Both the position numbers and the translations under genes were made by a program. Below, one piece after another: positions 50,199 through 63,689 of a stretch of DNA of 64,000 nt. Positions within the stretch are counted from its first letter, which is position 1. Each line of letters opens with the position of its first letter. The DNA comes from Anas platyrhynchos (lineage: Eukaryota > Chordata > Aves > Anseriformes > Anatidae). The stretch is taken from positions 79,239,501-79,303,500 of the forward strand of contig NC_092589.1 of the NCBI RefSeq assembly GCF_047663525.1, given 5' to 3'. Under the pieces are notes generated by a model. That model was not told the origin of the DNA and did no database searches. It saw nothing but the letters and a program-made list of their open reading frames with translations.

Positions 50199-51454
50199 AC
50201 TAAAAGTAGGGATTACTTTCTTTTATTTGCTAGAAAGCTGATTTAAAATGTTGGACTTTTAAAATACAAAACTAAAACAGTGAAAAGTATTATAAAAGAA
50301 TAGCCTTTTGTCTGTTCGTGTAATTGCCTTTACGGGTGCCCTACATTATTTTTTCACTTGGATACTGAATAGATGAGAAACAATGTGCCAAGTGAAACGC
50401 AATAGTTATACATTAGTATAGTCCACAGGGATACTCCCTTCTCCTCAAGTGTTAATACAGATGAAGACAAGAAAAGTGATGGAAGAGCTTTTTTACTGCT
50501 TGGCAATCTCCATATGCTTGTTTCCACACAAAGAGGAAGGATGGGTTGGTGAGAGATATGTTGTATTGGCCTGCATTAATCCTTTAGTTCTTTCACAGAC
50601 TTCTGTCTGATCACTAGAAAGCCATTTATTCTCTCTTTATCTAAGTAAAATAGATAAGCAAAAATACATTTTCTCAGCTTGTTTGAACTCCACTTCAAGG
50701 TCTTCAAGTCAAGGTATGTATTCTATAAATCATGTATGCACACAAACACAAAGCTCAGTGTTATAAAGTCTCTGATAACAAAATCCTGAGTTTTGACTAT
50801 TGGTATTTGTGCATCTGAAAATGGAGATGAAATTCAGAGAATTAAAATCCTGTGAAGATCATGACAACAAGCATCATTCTCAATGTGGAGATCACCAGCC
50901 ACAAGGAAAGCTGACTTTTCTGCCCCAGGACTCAGGTACTGCTATGAAGGTAACTAATTTTCTGTCTCTCTGTTGTCTTCCTATCTAGGATCTACACATG
51001 CCGCATTTTGACCCTATCTACCTCATACCAAAGATAATGTGTTTGAACTTGAATTAAACAAGCATTCCATTTCACTCAATTTAGAGCTATTAATTTGAAA
51101 GACCTACAACACTGGGACCAATAAATATATTTATATATACTCAATAAATTGTAAAAGTAATCATACAGAGGATTCAGAATTAAATTTCTGTGTAGGTTAA
51201 CATCACCTCTAAAAATTAAACCTGCTATTTATATTTTAATTGGATAAATGAGTTGGCTTTCTCTAAAGCACACATATTGTCAGACAGCACTGCCAGATCT
51301 AACCACCAGATGCAACTCAGAAAAGAGATACTGGAGTTATTAAGACAGTCCTCTGAAATCACTGGGTGAATTTGTAGTGGCATTATAAAGTGGGGGTGGA
51401 GGGGTGTTGGCATGTTGGCATCATTTGAAAGGGTAATGAAAGGTGTCATTTTGA

Positions 51455-51660
51455 CACAACTCTAGTGTACCCACATTTTGAATGCTCTACGCAGTTCTGG
51501 TCTTGGTCTCTGGGAAAAGACATGGTAGAGGTAGGAAAGACAGCAAAGAGGAATTTAGAAGGAGGGAGAGTAAAGGAATAAAAAAGCAATCTATGTTGGA
51601 CAACAACTGAAAGAAAGGGAAGAGTTTGGGTTCAAAATTACAGATTTAGGGAACTGGAGA
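51455..51660 (+). mobile_element. Ancient CR1-like remnant, sense
   Basis: GTGTACCCACATTTTGAATG then GCAGTTCTGGTCTTGGTCTC and GACATGGTAGAGGTAGGAAA resemble the part of CR1 ORF2 that encodes HLEYCVQFW and the following residues. It is very diverged and has no clear right end. Confidence 0.4.
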
Positions 51661-53799
51661 AGGACACAAAACAGAAACCCTGACACTCCCCGAAGGCTGA
51701 CCCCATGAAGAAGGTGGGTAATGCTCACGATGCTCTTCCTGAAGATGTGGGAGGATGATGGAATGGATGAACACAGTCAGGTCCCATGGTCACCAGGATC
51801 CACACACCTCTATCAAGCTTCTTCCTCCTTGTGATGTGAATAACCAACAGGGCAGGGCCTGGAGGAGACTGACGAAGAGGTCCTACATCTTGGAAGGGCT
51901 TTGGTTAGGTATAAATGAAAAGATGAGAGGAAAAAAATGCATCTAGAACTTCAGTCAGAGGTTCTGGAGGAGCTGGAAGTGAGATAATAGCCTGGCTCAT
52001 TTAACATATATTCAGAGTACCTGTTGTGAGCCAGGGCCTCTTTATACTGTCAGAGAATTAAAGGATGCCCAGTCTGACCCACTAGGATATTTCCTGTGTT
52101 TGTGTATGTTCTTAGACATCTTCTTTCTGACTGATGAGTATAGGTTGTAAAAACTTCCTTGGTTGAAGTCACCATTAAATTACTAGTGCTGTTCTAAAAA
52201 TGGCAAGGCATATTTAGGACAAGTGGAACTTGAAAAATGAGCTAATCCCAAGTGTAATTAAAATAGGGTAGTATTTTTTAAAGAGATAATTGAAAATTAT
52301 GTGCAATACCACCATATTTTTTATATTTTTATTAAATCCATTAAATTGAAAAGTTTTAGACTCGCTATTTCTCTTCTAAAGTTTAATTTACAGAAGTCTC
52401 ATTTATAAAAGGGGATTCCAACTCAGATTTTTCCTAGTGGTAAATTGCATGCCTTACTCACTGTGCTGTTCTCTTTCAATCAGTGAGTTTTTTATTTTTA
52501 TTAATTTGAGGATACTATGAAGGATCAATCATTGGTTAGTAGTTCAGAAATCTGTTTTATTGTAGAGGTCATTTTGTAACACTAGGTTCCTGGTGCATTG
52601 CCTTTGGTTTTGAATAAGAAGAATACAGATTTTTTTTTTTTTTAATACGTAACATCTGTGTTGTCCATCTTGATTTACAGCCTCTGTTAAAATATAAAAT
52701 TTGGCAGTGAGCAAATGACAAAGGTTTTAGCAAGATGTACGGAATTATATTTTGTAATACCAAGCTTGCCACATCAAAAAAAGAAATGTGTTTTGTAGTA
52801 AAAGTCCTCTCATTTATTATGTTTTTTTTTTCATAGAGGATGCAGTTCTGCAAAACACAGGTCACGTTCAAACACCAACCACACTGTAGACAGTTTCCTC
52901 CAGTAAGACATTTGAAAGTCACCCCAGCTAGTTTTACTAGACTATAGTATAACAACCGCATCTGCTGAAAGTACTGTTATTTAAATTGCCATGTTATCAG
53001 TGAATATATATATATATATTTAATATGCCAGTATGTATCATAAAGGTTCAATTGAAAATCAGGTAAGTAACTGGAGAAGATATAAATCTATTCGGACTAT
53101 GACAGAATAGCAAGAAACTGGGTTATTCCTAGGAAGCTGCTTTTCCAAAAAGCTTTGGTGCATGTAATCACAAAATTATTTCAAGTTGTCAGATAAACAT
53201 CCTGTTCTTACATTTCTGATCCATACAAATTGGTAAGCTCTTCTGTGTAATTGTGACGATTTTGATAACTGAAGTGCAGTGTTTAATAATCTGATATTTA
53301 CAGTAGGAAGTTATTACAAAAATCCTCATACCTACATACTTCTCTACTGCAGCTGAGGCCCCCCTTTAAGAAACTAAAGTTCAAGTTGGCTTTTGCTGCA
53401 GTAGAAAATGGAAACGCAAGCTGATTAGTGCAGAACTGAAGCTAAATATAAAGGTGGAAACCTTGAGCTAAATGAGAGACTATACATTGGTGTCACATTC
53501 AAGGTATCACATTGTCCTGTCTTGAAATGGTCTCTCTTGCACCACTTCACATGAAAAATACATTATGGTATTTTCTAAACCTAATAAAACCCTTTTGCTG
53601 CTTACATACTAACTCATTCTGCTCTGCCATAAGATCATGGTGTCAAGAGAATCTTGTCCTTCCCCTGCTGTGTTTTGGACTTTTTCTCGCTTATGGGAAG
53701 CAGTTATTGGCACCACACAAATACAAGAGAGCAAGTTGTGAGAATTATTTCCTTCATGCCTTTGAGTTCTGTGGCAAATCACCACCTGTCATCTTCACA
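51661..53799. other. Gene-free AT-rich interval
   Basis: No exon or repeat family recognised. A T-run lies at about 52629-52644 and a short TA repeat near 53003. Confidence 0.45.
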
Positions 53800-53895
53800 A
53801 AATCACAGGCTCACAGAATCATTTAGGTTGGAAAAGATGTTTAAGGTAATGAAAACCAGCCACTAGCTAACTGCCAAGTCCATCAGTACGCCACT
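53800..53895 (-). mobile_element. CR1 LINE remnant, 3' end, antisense
   Basis: AATCACAGGCTCACAGAATC, ATTTAGGTTGGAAAAGATGT and CTGCCAAGTCCATCAG match the reverse complement of a CR1 3' terminus ('actgccaagtccatc' subtype). Under 100 bp remain. Confidence 0.85.
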
Positions 53896-56800
53896 GGGCT
53901 ACTCCTCATAACTCCTGTTTTCTAGTCTCTTTAGATTTATTCTGCTGTAGACATTTAGGAGTCCAAGACTCATTCAAAGATGAGCGGTCAGAATGCAGCA
54001 ATATTTGACAGAGGCAAACCCTGAATTGGTATAAGCCATTTTTACATTTTTCAGAACTATTATGCCAGCCTATGTGTGATTTTACAGTGAGCTGTGTTTG
54101 TTAGCTAGTCTAGCTTCTGGAAAACCTGAAAAAAAAATAAACATTTTTCAGTGGGTCAATCCCCCAGAGTTCAGTCCTGCAAGCAGCCTTGCAGTATATA
54201 ATCTGCAGTGGCAAAGCTGGAGCAGGACCAGGATGTTTTCAGCCAATACTGCTCCTGAAAAATAACCCATGCAGTCACTGCCTCAATATCTCTGGAAGCC
54301 TAAACGGCTCCCTTTCACACCCACTTTGTACTCACTTTACAAACTACAAGAGAAAGCAGAATCACAGTGTCTCTTTGTTTTAAGCCTAAGGCAATCTAAC
54401 AGTTGAAAGGAGCAGTTCTCCTCCACTCCTCATCCTCCCCTCCAACTTCTCTACTATTATAGAGACATAGTGATGGTGTGGGGTTTGTTGATTCAGCTGG
54501 TTAACAGAGCAGAAAAGACTTTTCTTGAGGGTGGAAATAAATGTTTCTGTTGGATCAACTAGCTGGCCCATTCATCCATCTGTCCACTGTTAGGTCCAGC
54601 ACTACTGGGACTGGGGCAGTCCCCTTCTCAGGCGGTAGCAGCCAGCAGCCAGCTTAATTGTGCTGTAAGTCTTCTTTCTGTCTTCTAAGGGGATTTCCTA
54701 AGGGGCACAATCTAATTTGGGGCTTCTGTGGTCCCAGCTTCTCCCTTTTGGTGACACTGACATGTGGGCCACTGAGGAGGATGGCAGCTGAGGTTGCTGA
54801 GCTTGCAGGCAACTAGCCCAAAAGTTATCCTGAGGGACCAGCTTGCTGAGCCAGCTCCATGTGTGCCTTTGGCTGAACATGAAGGGAGTGTGAATATACA
54901 GCTGGGAGTGGGAGGGAAAGACAGCAAGCCTGAGATACAATTGCTAACAGTTAATTTAAGTATGAGCTGGAAGAGCTCAGCCTTGCTCTTTGCCCTGTCC
55001 TGAGCAGAGATGCCCGACCTCCCTCCTGCATGCTCAGATCACAGTGACAGACAGGAAGCAGTCTCTGAGGAAAACTAATTTGCTTCCTCTTTCCTTGTCC
55101 CCTGCCACTTGCTTACTCCAAGATTAGTTATCAGATAAAACCAGTTCATGGGGAAACAACATAGGTGTTAGTGCTTTGCACTTGCCAAGAAAGCTGAAGT
55201 GGGCGCCCAGTCAAAAGGACCTGAGTGCTGCCCTTCACAATAACTTACTAGATGTCCCATCCATCCACCTTGCTTTTCATTTTGAGCTCAAGCAAGCTAT
55301 TTAAAATGAGAAACAAATTAAATGAAGTGCCTTTGTGTGATCAAAGACTTCAAAACAGGAAACATGGGGTTTCTCTGGACCCTTCACTTTGCTGAGCAGT
55401 CTCCAGGTGAAGCACTTGGTGAAGAGTTTTTGAAGCTGCCATTGAGCTGAAATGCTTCCTCTTTGGATCTGCACCATGCTTCTTAAATGTGGACTTATGA
55501 GTGGTGGGTGACTGAGCTCAGTCAAAGATGATGGGTGCTCTGCACTTCCAAAATATCAAAACCAGAAAATTAAGATCACTGCTACTGAACCGCTTGCATC
55601 ATGTTGGCCTTGGTTTCAGAGACTCTTTGAGAAAAGCTTCATTTTCCCTTCCTGTCCTATTTCAAGTTTATTGCTGATACTGGAAATAAGCTTACGGCTG
55701 TTGTGAAAAAGCCTATTAAATAAAAGACAAAATAATCTTGACAAAAGACAATTATTGACTTAGATTTTACATAAAACATCTGTTTTTAACCAAGAAGTCC
55801 AACTGGTGCCAGCAGGAAAGGCATAGATATTAATAAATTTGCAGTGGACAGCACACTGCCACTCAGCAGGTTCCAACTCCCAATCAATGATGTGGAGAAT
55901 CAGAAGTTATTAAAATCAAGAACATACTGATTTTACACATTTAAGGATAATGCTGCATCCTTTCCTGTTCTTTTCCAGAATACACAATGCCAATTCACCT
56001 CTTCTTAAGCATGTGTGAAGTCCTAATGAAACCAAAATTTGCATAAATAACCTGAGTAGAATTTAAACCTGCCAGAAAAATATAATAATGCCGTTTCTCT
56101 GTCTCTTACTTCTGTATTTTGATGTTAAGTACCATTTTACTGTTCTACTTTCCATTTTTGAGTTATCAGAAACAGTAGGAGCTCCTCTAAAATTATCCTA
56201 AGCTTGGAAGCACAGAGACATTTTATTCAAAAGATGAGACTGGGATTTAACGAGGACCTTAGCACAACAGATTATACCCAGTGCTGGGGAAACGTATGCT
56301 AATAAATGCTCGACAATCGGCTTAGTGAGTGAAAGTCTGTTTTCAGGCCTTCTGATTTTTACTTTGATCTCCTATTTCTGTCATGTGCCATGCAAGGGCA
56401 GAACTCTAAAAGAGGACTAAAAATACCAAATTTTCAATGTCTTCATGATGCAGAGCAAACCTAACATCCATGCCAAGGTAGACCAGAATTCCATATGCCC
56501 AGGTCTCTGTCCCTTGCAAGAGAGGACAGCAGGCAGATCAGACAGCTGGGCCATGGAAAGCAGAGTGGTAAAGCAAGAGCTAATGCCAAATCCCACTCTT
56601 TCTGCACCAAGCTCCAGATCTCTGTGGTTCAGATACACATTTGCCCCTTGGGAGCAACCAAAATGAACAGAGCTGGTGCTCTGCCCAGCCCTCATACTGG
56701 AAGTACTTGATGTCTGTGATTCTCAATCTGGCTCTGAGTACGATTTCCCACAATCATCTTCCACCGCCGGTGCCTCACCATCCGCAAAGAGAAGGAGATG

Positions 56801-59800
56801 AGCAAGCTGCTAGGGAAACTCACCACTGCTTTTTTCCAGTGCCCATGCTGAACTGCTGCCCTAGAAAACCAGTAGCTGCACAGCTAAGGGCAAGCAAATA
56901 AAGAAAAGACAAATGGGAAATTACAGTCCTAAGGAAAAAATGAAACTGAATAAAGCAGTGTTTGGACAACAAACAGTGAAAGAACAAATAAGCATGCAAC
57001 TGTGCCTCCTGTGTATAGGGTAAAAGTATTCCTGGGCTATCCTCCCAGTAAGATAACTCATGTTGTATGTAAGAGCCAGCAAAGTGTTTTTTTTCCACTA
57101 GTTTCTCTAAGCCCTTTTTAAAATCAAGTGTTTTAAAAAAGCACATCGTCCTTCAGTGAGGTGTATCAGTTAATTAGGCTCTGCAGACATCATGTATTTG
57201 TCGCTGTTGTTCTGAATGATGTCTGAAACCACACATTAAGTTGCAGTGTATTAATTTCCTATTCAAAACCTTGCGAAGATTGAAGCTGTTGACACCATGG
57301 TGCAAAACATGGTCCAAACATTATTCTGGGCAGGCACAGCTGAAATACTGGAAATGGGAAGGTTTTATATGTCATTCCCTTTTTCTCCTCAACATCACAA
57401 GGTCTAGAAATCCCCCCTGAAGCAAGGTATGACCACCTTCTCCCTCCCTTTTCTTTCTGAAAAAAAAGTGTGTGGTCATACTTAAAAAAGAGTGATGGTA
57501 GCCCACAACCATTTTTATTACAGCCTGGTGGTTAGAGTAGTCCAGATGCAGAGGGCCCTGTTTAAATTCCCACCTCACTTGAAAGGACTTGAATCAATAT
57601 ATCTGAGATGATCAGCTGAACCAGCAGCTCTCCAGCTGTCAGGATAGATTTCTTTGGAAGTGAAGAAAGATGGAGGAGAAGAGAAAGAAGAAAAGGAAGG
57701 AGAGGGCAAAGAAATGAATGAATGACGTTTCACGTGTGCTGTGGCCCAGTGGGAGATCTTAGTTTAAAACCTAGTTAAAATACCTACGTAAAATTTTACA
57801 TCAACAAGTCACCAGAGTAAAAACAAGTAGTCCTCAGAGCAGGATTCACACTTTTTCACAAAGCAAGTGCAGAAACCACTGCTAGTGCCAGTTTTGGGGC
57901 TGCATCCCCTCTCACCCAGATGCTGGTCAGCTTAAGAACCAGGTGCTCGGTCCTGCTAGCCCTGAGGCACTTTGGGGCACACACGACCAACACCATGGGG
58001 GTGAAGGAGATCCAGGACCTCCCAGCAGAGGCAGCAGCTGACTGACCATTCTTCAGGGTTTCAGTCCTGAAGTTCACACACAAAACCAGATGCAGCTGGG
58101 AGCTGGATGGCAGCAAATAATACATTCCCTTTATTTCACCCCCTGCATGGGAACACCAAACTTGCAGGGAGGGAAGGGCAGAGAGTTGGGAAAAACATTT
58201 ATAGTTCCCCTCTAGGAAGTCTGTCTATCTAGATTTTTTGTCCCTGGATCCTGGTTTAAAGAACAAAACAAAGCAAAGATTAGAAAGAATGTATCAACTT
58301 CTGTAATACTGGACATAGCTTCCCTGCTAGTATCTGAAATCACAGAGTGTCCAGCAGACCATGCACGAGGGAAGGTTAGTTGGTTCTTACTGGAGACTAT
58401 AAATTAGGAGAAGTGTTGAGAGTCTTTTCTTGAAATTGGGAACTGGGATGAAGACACATCGTCCTCAGACTTGAATTTCAGGGGAAAAATATCACTTTAG
58501 AGACTCTTCCATGCCATGTCCTTAGCCTCCCTGAGCTTCAGAACTAATTGTTGAAGGAGTGGAGTCACAGCCCAGCCACTCCGGGGCCCTATAGATCAGA
58601 AGCAGAATGCTGAATTTTCCTCAACAATTTCTTTGAGGCAATGTGTATGGCACACTGATGCAATAGAGCTTTGGTCTACCCTGCTTCAAAGACAAACAGT
58701 AGCAACTGAAGCAGCAAATGGCCTTTGAGAGGAAGGTGAATTTATGAGGTTTGTTGACCATCTTTCCATTTTTGCTAAGAGAAATAAAAGAGAAATGACT
58801 TCAATAGCAGTCAGTAGGGCAAAAGAGAAGACGAGACATTGAATGCATGGGGATACCTGAAATTACATGACAAAAGTAATAACAAACAATAAATTTTTCT
58901 CTAATGATTTCTATTTCTCTATCTTCCTCTTAGAATAAAAACAGGATACAAAACAAAGTACTGAAGTTGTGAGGACACAACTAGTTGGTATTTGCTCCAC
59001 TGCAAAAGCAACTCTAAAGGTCCTTATATCTATAGAGAGATGTGAAAGTATTTTCATGCTACACTTCAAATTCAGCTCCAGTTTGTGAGCCTTCTGCATC
59101 AATTCACACATAAATGTCATAAATTTCCATTCCAAAATAGCAGTCTGTTTTTTTCACCATAATCCTTACTCATCCAGCCTTACTTCACTGACTCCAGTTA
59201 GTGTGCTGAGCTTGTGTGCATTCCATGTATGGGCAGACCTATATACTCTAACTTCAAGCTCATGAATAGCCCCACCAAGGTCACGCTTTGGTACTGTCCC
59301 TTCATTGTCACCCTATGCAATGTTTTTTCATGTCTTCAAATTAATTGCATTACAATGGCATTGCAGGTAAAAAGGAATATATGTATTTATTTATTTATTT
59401 ATTTATCTTTATTTTGGATGTACCTACCAGAAACCAAATTTTGAAGCCTTTCTTTTCTCCAGGGCCCAGAGTTCAGAAGCCTTGAAACTCAAGACTCTGT
59501 TGCAGAGGTACACAGCTTATATCTGACTGATGAAATAAGTAAAAAATATAAAATCTCCCAACATTTGATTTGTTTGTTTGTTTATCTGGCTGATTTCTTG
59601 CTCCTGTTAGGAAACGAAACATAATTGCATTGTTTTGTCACCCATGTTTGATGTTTCTAAAGATTTTTTGTTTTGGGGAAGTCACTCCTGCCCCCCACCC
59701 AATATTACTCTTTGCCTTGTTCTGTAAGAGAAAAAAAAATCTGAGAGGTTGAATTTTAGTAAAAGGTGAAGAACAGTCAAGTTACAGCCAGATCTCTTTT

Positions 59801-62679
59801 CAAACAATAAAAAGGTTTCATAAAAAGGCCTGACCATTTCCTCTGCGTTTTTACGTATTATACTGGAAATCACCGCTGAACAGAGTTAAATAGCATACAT
59901 ATGAATAGAATAATCAGAAGAATGTGAAGTAATCCTGAAATGCTCATGTCAGATGCTTTCAAGTGAGAACTGAAGAATTCTGACAGTGGCAGACAAAGTA
60001 AATTAGCATAAGTGTTACGATACTTATACTGTATTAATAACAATTTAATGTAATCAACACAGTGATGAAACGATGAGTCATTGCTCTAGGAAAATGACCA
60101 ACAAGCCAGGGAACACCTAATAAATACTGTAATCAACAAAGATTTTCTTCCCTTGGTATTCTCTGGAATTAATGAGACCTGTCTCCACTATCATAATAGC
60201 AGACAGCAAGAGACACTCTACCTTCATGGCCTGGATTGCACTAAGGCATTACTTAAAAGGGATCAATTTTACCCTCCTAGTCTTAGCAAAGATGGGAGCA
60301 GCAAAGTGCACCAGCAATCATCAGTTTGACCACTGGGTTGGCCAAGCCCCTCCTTGGTAAAAGAAGCAAAAAAATGCCAGCACTTAGTTTGGCGTTGCTT
60401 TTCCTTTCCACACCATGTCACAGGGAGAGGCTCATGTATTAGTGCTAGTGCAAGAGAGGGAAGAGCACTAGATGAAAATAAAGCATGGTTCACTTTTGCT
60501 AATTAAATTTAACCCCCTTATGGAGCCTGTTGCTGGACTGAGGTAATTGAGAGAATCCTTGTTTGCATGACAGAATTTCCTCCTGATTTTTTTTCTTCAC
60601 AAGACCTGTTTTTCCTTTTTTTTTTTTTTTGGTCTGAATGACTAAGCTCTTCTGCAGTCCTTTCTCAACAAAACCTTTTTTTTTCCTTCCGTCCAAGGAA
60701 CAGCTGGAATAACTAGGCCTTTGTATTTTAAGTTATTCATTAAAGTTAAATGGCTTTCTCTTCAAGCTTGTCCTAGGGCAACTATTATAAGGTTAACCTT
60801 TCTATAGCTGTGAATTCAGATAAGTTGCTCAATTTTCTCTGCACCCAGCCAGACACAAATATGTATGAATATGCCTTTTCTATGGTTCACAGCTGTTGCC
60901 TCAATACCTATTCTGATTTCCCAAAACAGTACTGAACATCAAGGGAACAAAGGTCAAAAGCCATGAAATGCAGTTTGAGAAGGGCAGAGAGCATCTCATC
61001 ATTTGTTTTTTGGTAAGCCAGCTGGTGATCCTCGGTACAGTTTCCTGGATACAGCTAGGTTATTTTACTTATTATAGGATAAAAAAAAACAAAAACACCA
61101 CCAACACAAACACACACACAAAGCAAACAAGGACATCAAAAAAAGTTCCCTACAAAGCAACTGTGCTTAGCAGAGCCTTTACCCCAGCCACATAACCCCA
61201 CAGATCACGGCCCCTGGTTCACCTGACTGTCTTTTTCAGGCTTCTTCAGTGTTATAAGGACTTGCCCAAATCTGGGAGGCTCCTTGGCAACCTTACCAAG
61301 GTTGCTTCTGCTTTGGCTACTTTATTCATACTGTACCCTTTAATACTTTCCTAAAGTTCCTTCCTAAAACAAGGAAGAAAGAGATACCCTAAATCCAAAG
61401 ACATTTACATGGATCCATTGGGTACAGTTAGGTGGACTGAGAATTAAACTGCCCAGGCAAGACTTAGCATGCCCTCAGGGATAAAACAACTCTGTTGCCT
61501 TAAAGGCTGTTTTTTTTTTGTTTTTTTTTTTTTTTTTTGTATGCAGACTGCTAGGTGAATGCTAAACCCCTCAGTAGCTAGTTATAGTATAATCTCAAAG
61601 AGTAAGGCTATAAACATGTGTCAATGAAATAATTAGCTCTGAAGAGATGTTTTGAGACTATATAGGAAGTTCACTGCATTTTGACAGCAAATCATTCTTC
61701 CTGTATCCTTGTATCCACAGCTATGTGTTGTTCCTTGCTTTGGCAGCAAGAACCAGAAATTGTAAGGTTTAATTACGCAAAAACAAAACAAACAAACAAA
61801 AATACCCACCACTGTAGGATCACTTTAAGATGTGTTGCTGCCTCTTCCACAAGATGGAGTGTAGTGATAATATCTGAGGATTTTCAAATTGAATCAATAT
61901 ATCACGTCTCCACTATGTTTGAAAAAGCCTTTAAAGACTTCAGCCAACTACAGAAAACGAATCAGAAGCCCCAGTGGGGAGTTGCTCACTGTTTAGTTAT
62001 GCTTGTTTCAGATGGGAGGAGCTCAGATGCATCCCAAAAAACAACTGGAGTCCACAGTTGTTATTTTTTTCCTATGTTCAAAACAAGCTGTAGAACTTAA
62101 CAGCAATTATTCCCTGATGAATAAATGAAAAAAAGTGTTCATAGCCACTTGTTAAAGAAGATATAAGAATAAACAATTTCACTTGGTCAAGAATTTTTAC
62201 AGCAGCTCACAAGCCAGATTGCTCCCTCTTTGGCTTTGCATTGCTGTTCTCAACTGTAGGTTTGTGGTGCAGAGTGGCTGAACTCAGCTGAGAGTCGTAC
62301 TTCTAAAAACCAAAGCAAGAGCAGTGGATGGAGCTGCTGACATTCTGCTGGTACAACATTGGCCTCATGTTTCAGAGACCTATCTCGGAGAACAAGAAGG
62401 TTCCTTTTTCTCCTCTCTCATGTTCTGAGTTCATTGCAGGCAGTTCTGATCTGATACAGGGACCTATTATTTGGCTGACAGTCAGGTAAACGCATTTTGA
62501 ATAGGAAAAGGGATTGTGAAAGACTCTCCCTGACTCAGACATCAAGCAGTTCTGTGATATAATAGAAAGTGAGAGTGCTCATATCAATTTACATCCTTCT
62601 AAACCCATTTAATATGATATAGCAAGTCTTGCCAAATAATACGTGTTTTAATTATAACAATAAAACTACTGGCTAAGAC
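53896..62679. other. Gene-free AT-rich interval
   Basis: No exon, RNA gene or interspersed repeat recognised over about 8.8 kb. Simple repeats include a TTTA repeat (59383-59406), T-runs near 60612 and 61510-61538, a purine-rich patch at 57660-57720 and a CA-rich patch near 61095. Confidence 0.45.
59383..59406. repeat. (TTTA)n microsatellite
   Basis: About six TTTA units. Confidence 0.93.
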
Positions 62680-62886
62680 CTGTTTCCACCACCAGAACAG
62701 GCTTCCTAGAGAGGTGGTTGACGTCCCATGCCTGTCAGTGTTCAAGAGGCACTTGGACAATGCCCTCAATAATATGCTGTGACTTTTGGTTAGCCCTGGA
62801 GTGGTCAGGCAGTGTGCATCCTCTAGATGATCTCCGTAGCTCCTTTCCACTGAACTATTCTATTTGATTCTATTCTATTTGATTCT
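62680..62886 (+). mobile_element. CR1 LINE fragment, 3' end, sense
   Basis: GAGAGGTGGTTGACGTCCCA, then GAGGCACTTGGACAATGCCC and TTTTGGTTAGCCCTGGAGTG, lead to a 3' tail of ATTCTATTTG-type repeats (62858-62886). This is the sense 3' end of a CR1-Y-like subfamily, whose elements end in short ATTCT-type tandem repeats. Confidence 0.95.
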
Positions 62887-63074
62887 AACCATAATAAACT
62901 ACCTTGAACCACATAGTCTTTGACCTGAAATTATGAGCTATTGCCTTGCATGTCATATGGCCTTAGGGTTACAAATACAACCTATCTGGTAACTCTTCCT
63001 CCTTGCTGAGCAGTGTTGGCAGTGAGAAGACATAAAGGCTTATCCTAGTCCTTAAAAATTAGCTGGTGTACACA

Positions 63075-63672
63075 GAAACAGTGATTCTTGGAGATACTTC
63101 ATAGCAATTGTCCTGCTCTGCTCTGTGTCGGGGTGTGGCCTCACCTTGAGTACTGTCTGTGGTTTTGGGTGCTATGGAGGAAGGACGTAAGACCGTTAGA
63201 GAGTGTCCAAAGGATTACTATAGAGATGGTGACAGGTCTCAAGGGGAAGACGTATGAGGAGCAGCTGAGGTCCCTTGGTTTGTTTAGACCAAAGCAGAGC
63301 AGGCTGAGGGGAGGCCTCATGGCTACCTGCAGCTCCCTAACAACGGGAGCGGAGGGGCAGGCGCTGAGCTCTGCTCTCTGGGGACAGCGACAGGACCTGA
63401 GGGAACGGCACGGAGCTGGGACAGCGGAGGGTCAGGCTGGGGGTTAGGGAGAGGTTCTGCACCCAGAGGGTGGTCGGGCACTGGGACAGGCTCCCCAGGG
63501 CAGTGGTCACAGCACTGAGCCTGATGGAGTTCAAGAAGCGTTTGGACAGCACTCTCAGACACATGCTCTGATTTTTGGGTGGTCCTGTGAGGAGCCAGCA
63601 GTTGGACTCAGTGATCCTTGTGGGTCCCTTCCAGCTCAAGATATTCCGCGATCCCACGATTTTATGATTAAT
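63075..63672 (+). mobile_element. CR1 LINE fragment with ORF2 C-terminus, sense
   Basis: Residues such as HLEYCLWFWVLWRKDVRPLE, then RLRGGLMATCSSL, in one + frame (from 63142) match the extreme C-terminus of CR1 ORF2 after the reverse transcriptase. The 3' UTR follows, with TTGGACTCAGTGATCCTTGT and GGGTCCCTTCCAGCTCAAGA, ending at about 63672. At about 600 bp it is the longest, best-preserved copy here. It is 5'-truncated and inactive, and ends about 20-50 bp from the right-hand CpG island. Confidence 0.95.
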
Positions 63673-63689
63673 CTTCCCTCCACATACAC

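Larger units (their letters stand above)
48721..51454. other. Gene-free interval with a possible unassigned exon
   Basis: It contains a CTC-rich repeat at 48808-48829, a CAAC/CCAA repeat at 50171-50198 and one candidate spliced exon at 49499-49744 (see separate entry). No known gene recognised. Confidence 0.45.

Noticed and set aside
63088..63447. 119-codon + strand open frame
   Set aside because: It is the C-terminus of CR1 ORF2 read into its 3' region; part of the transposon, not a host gene.
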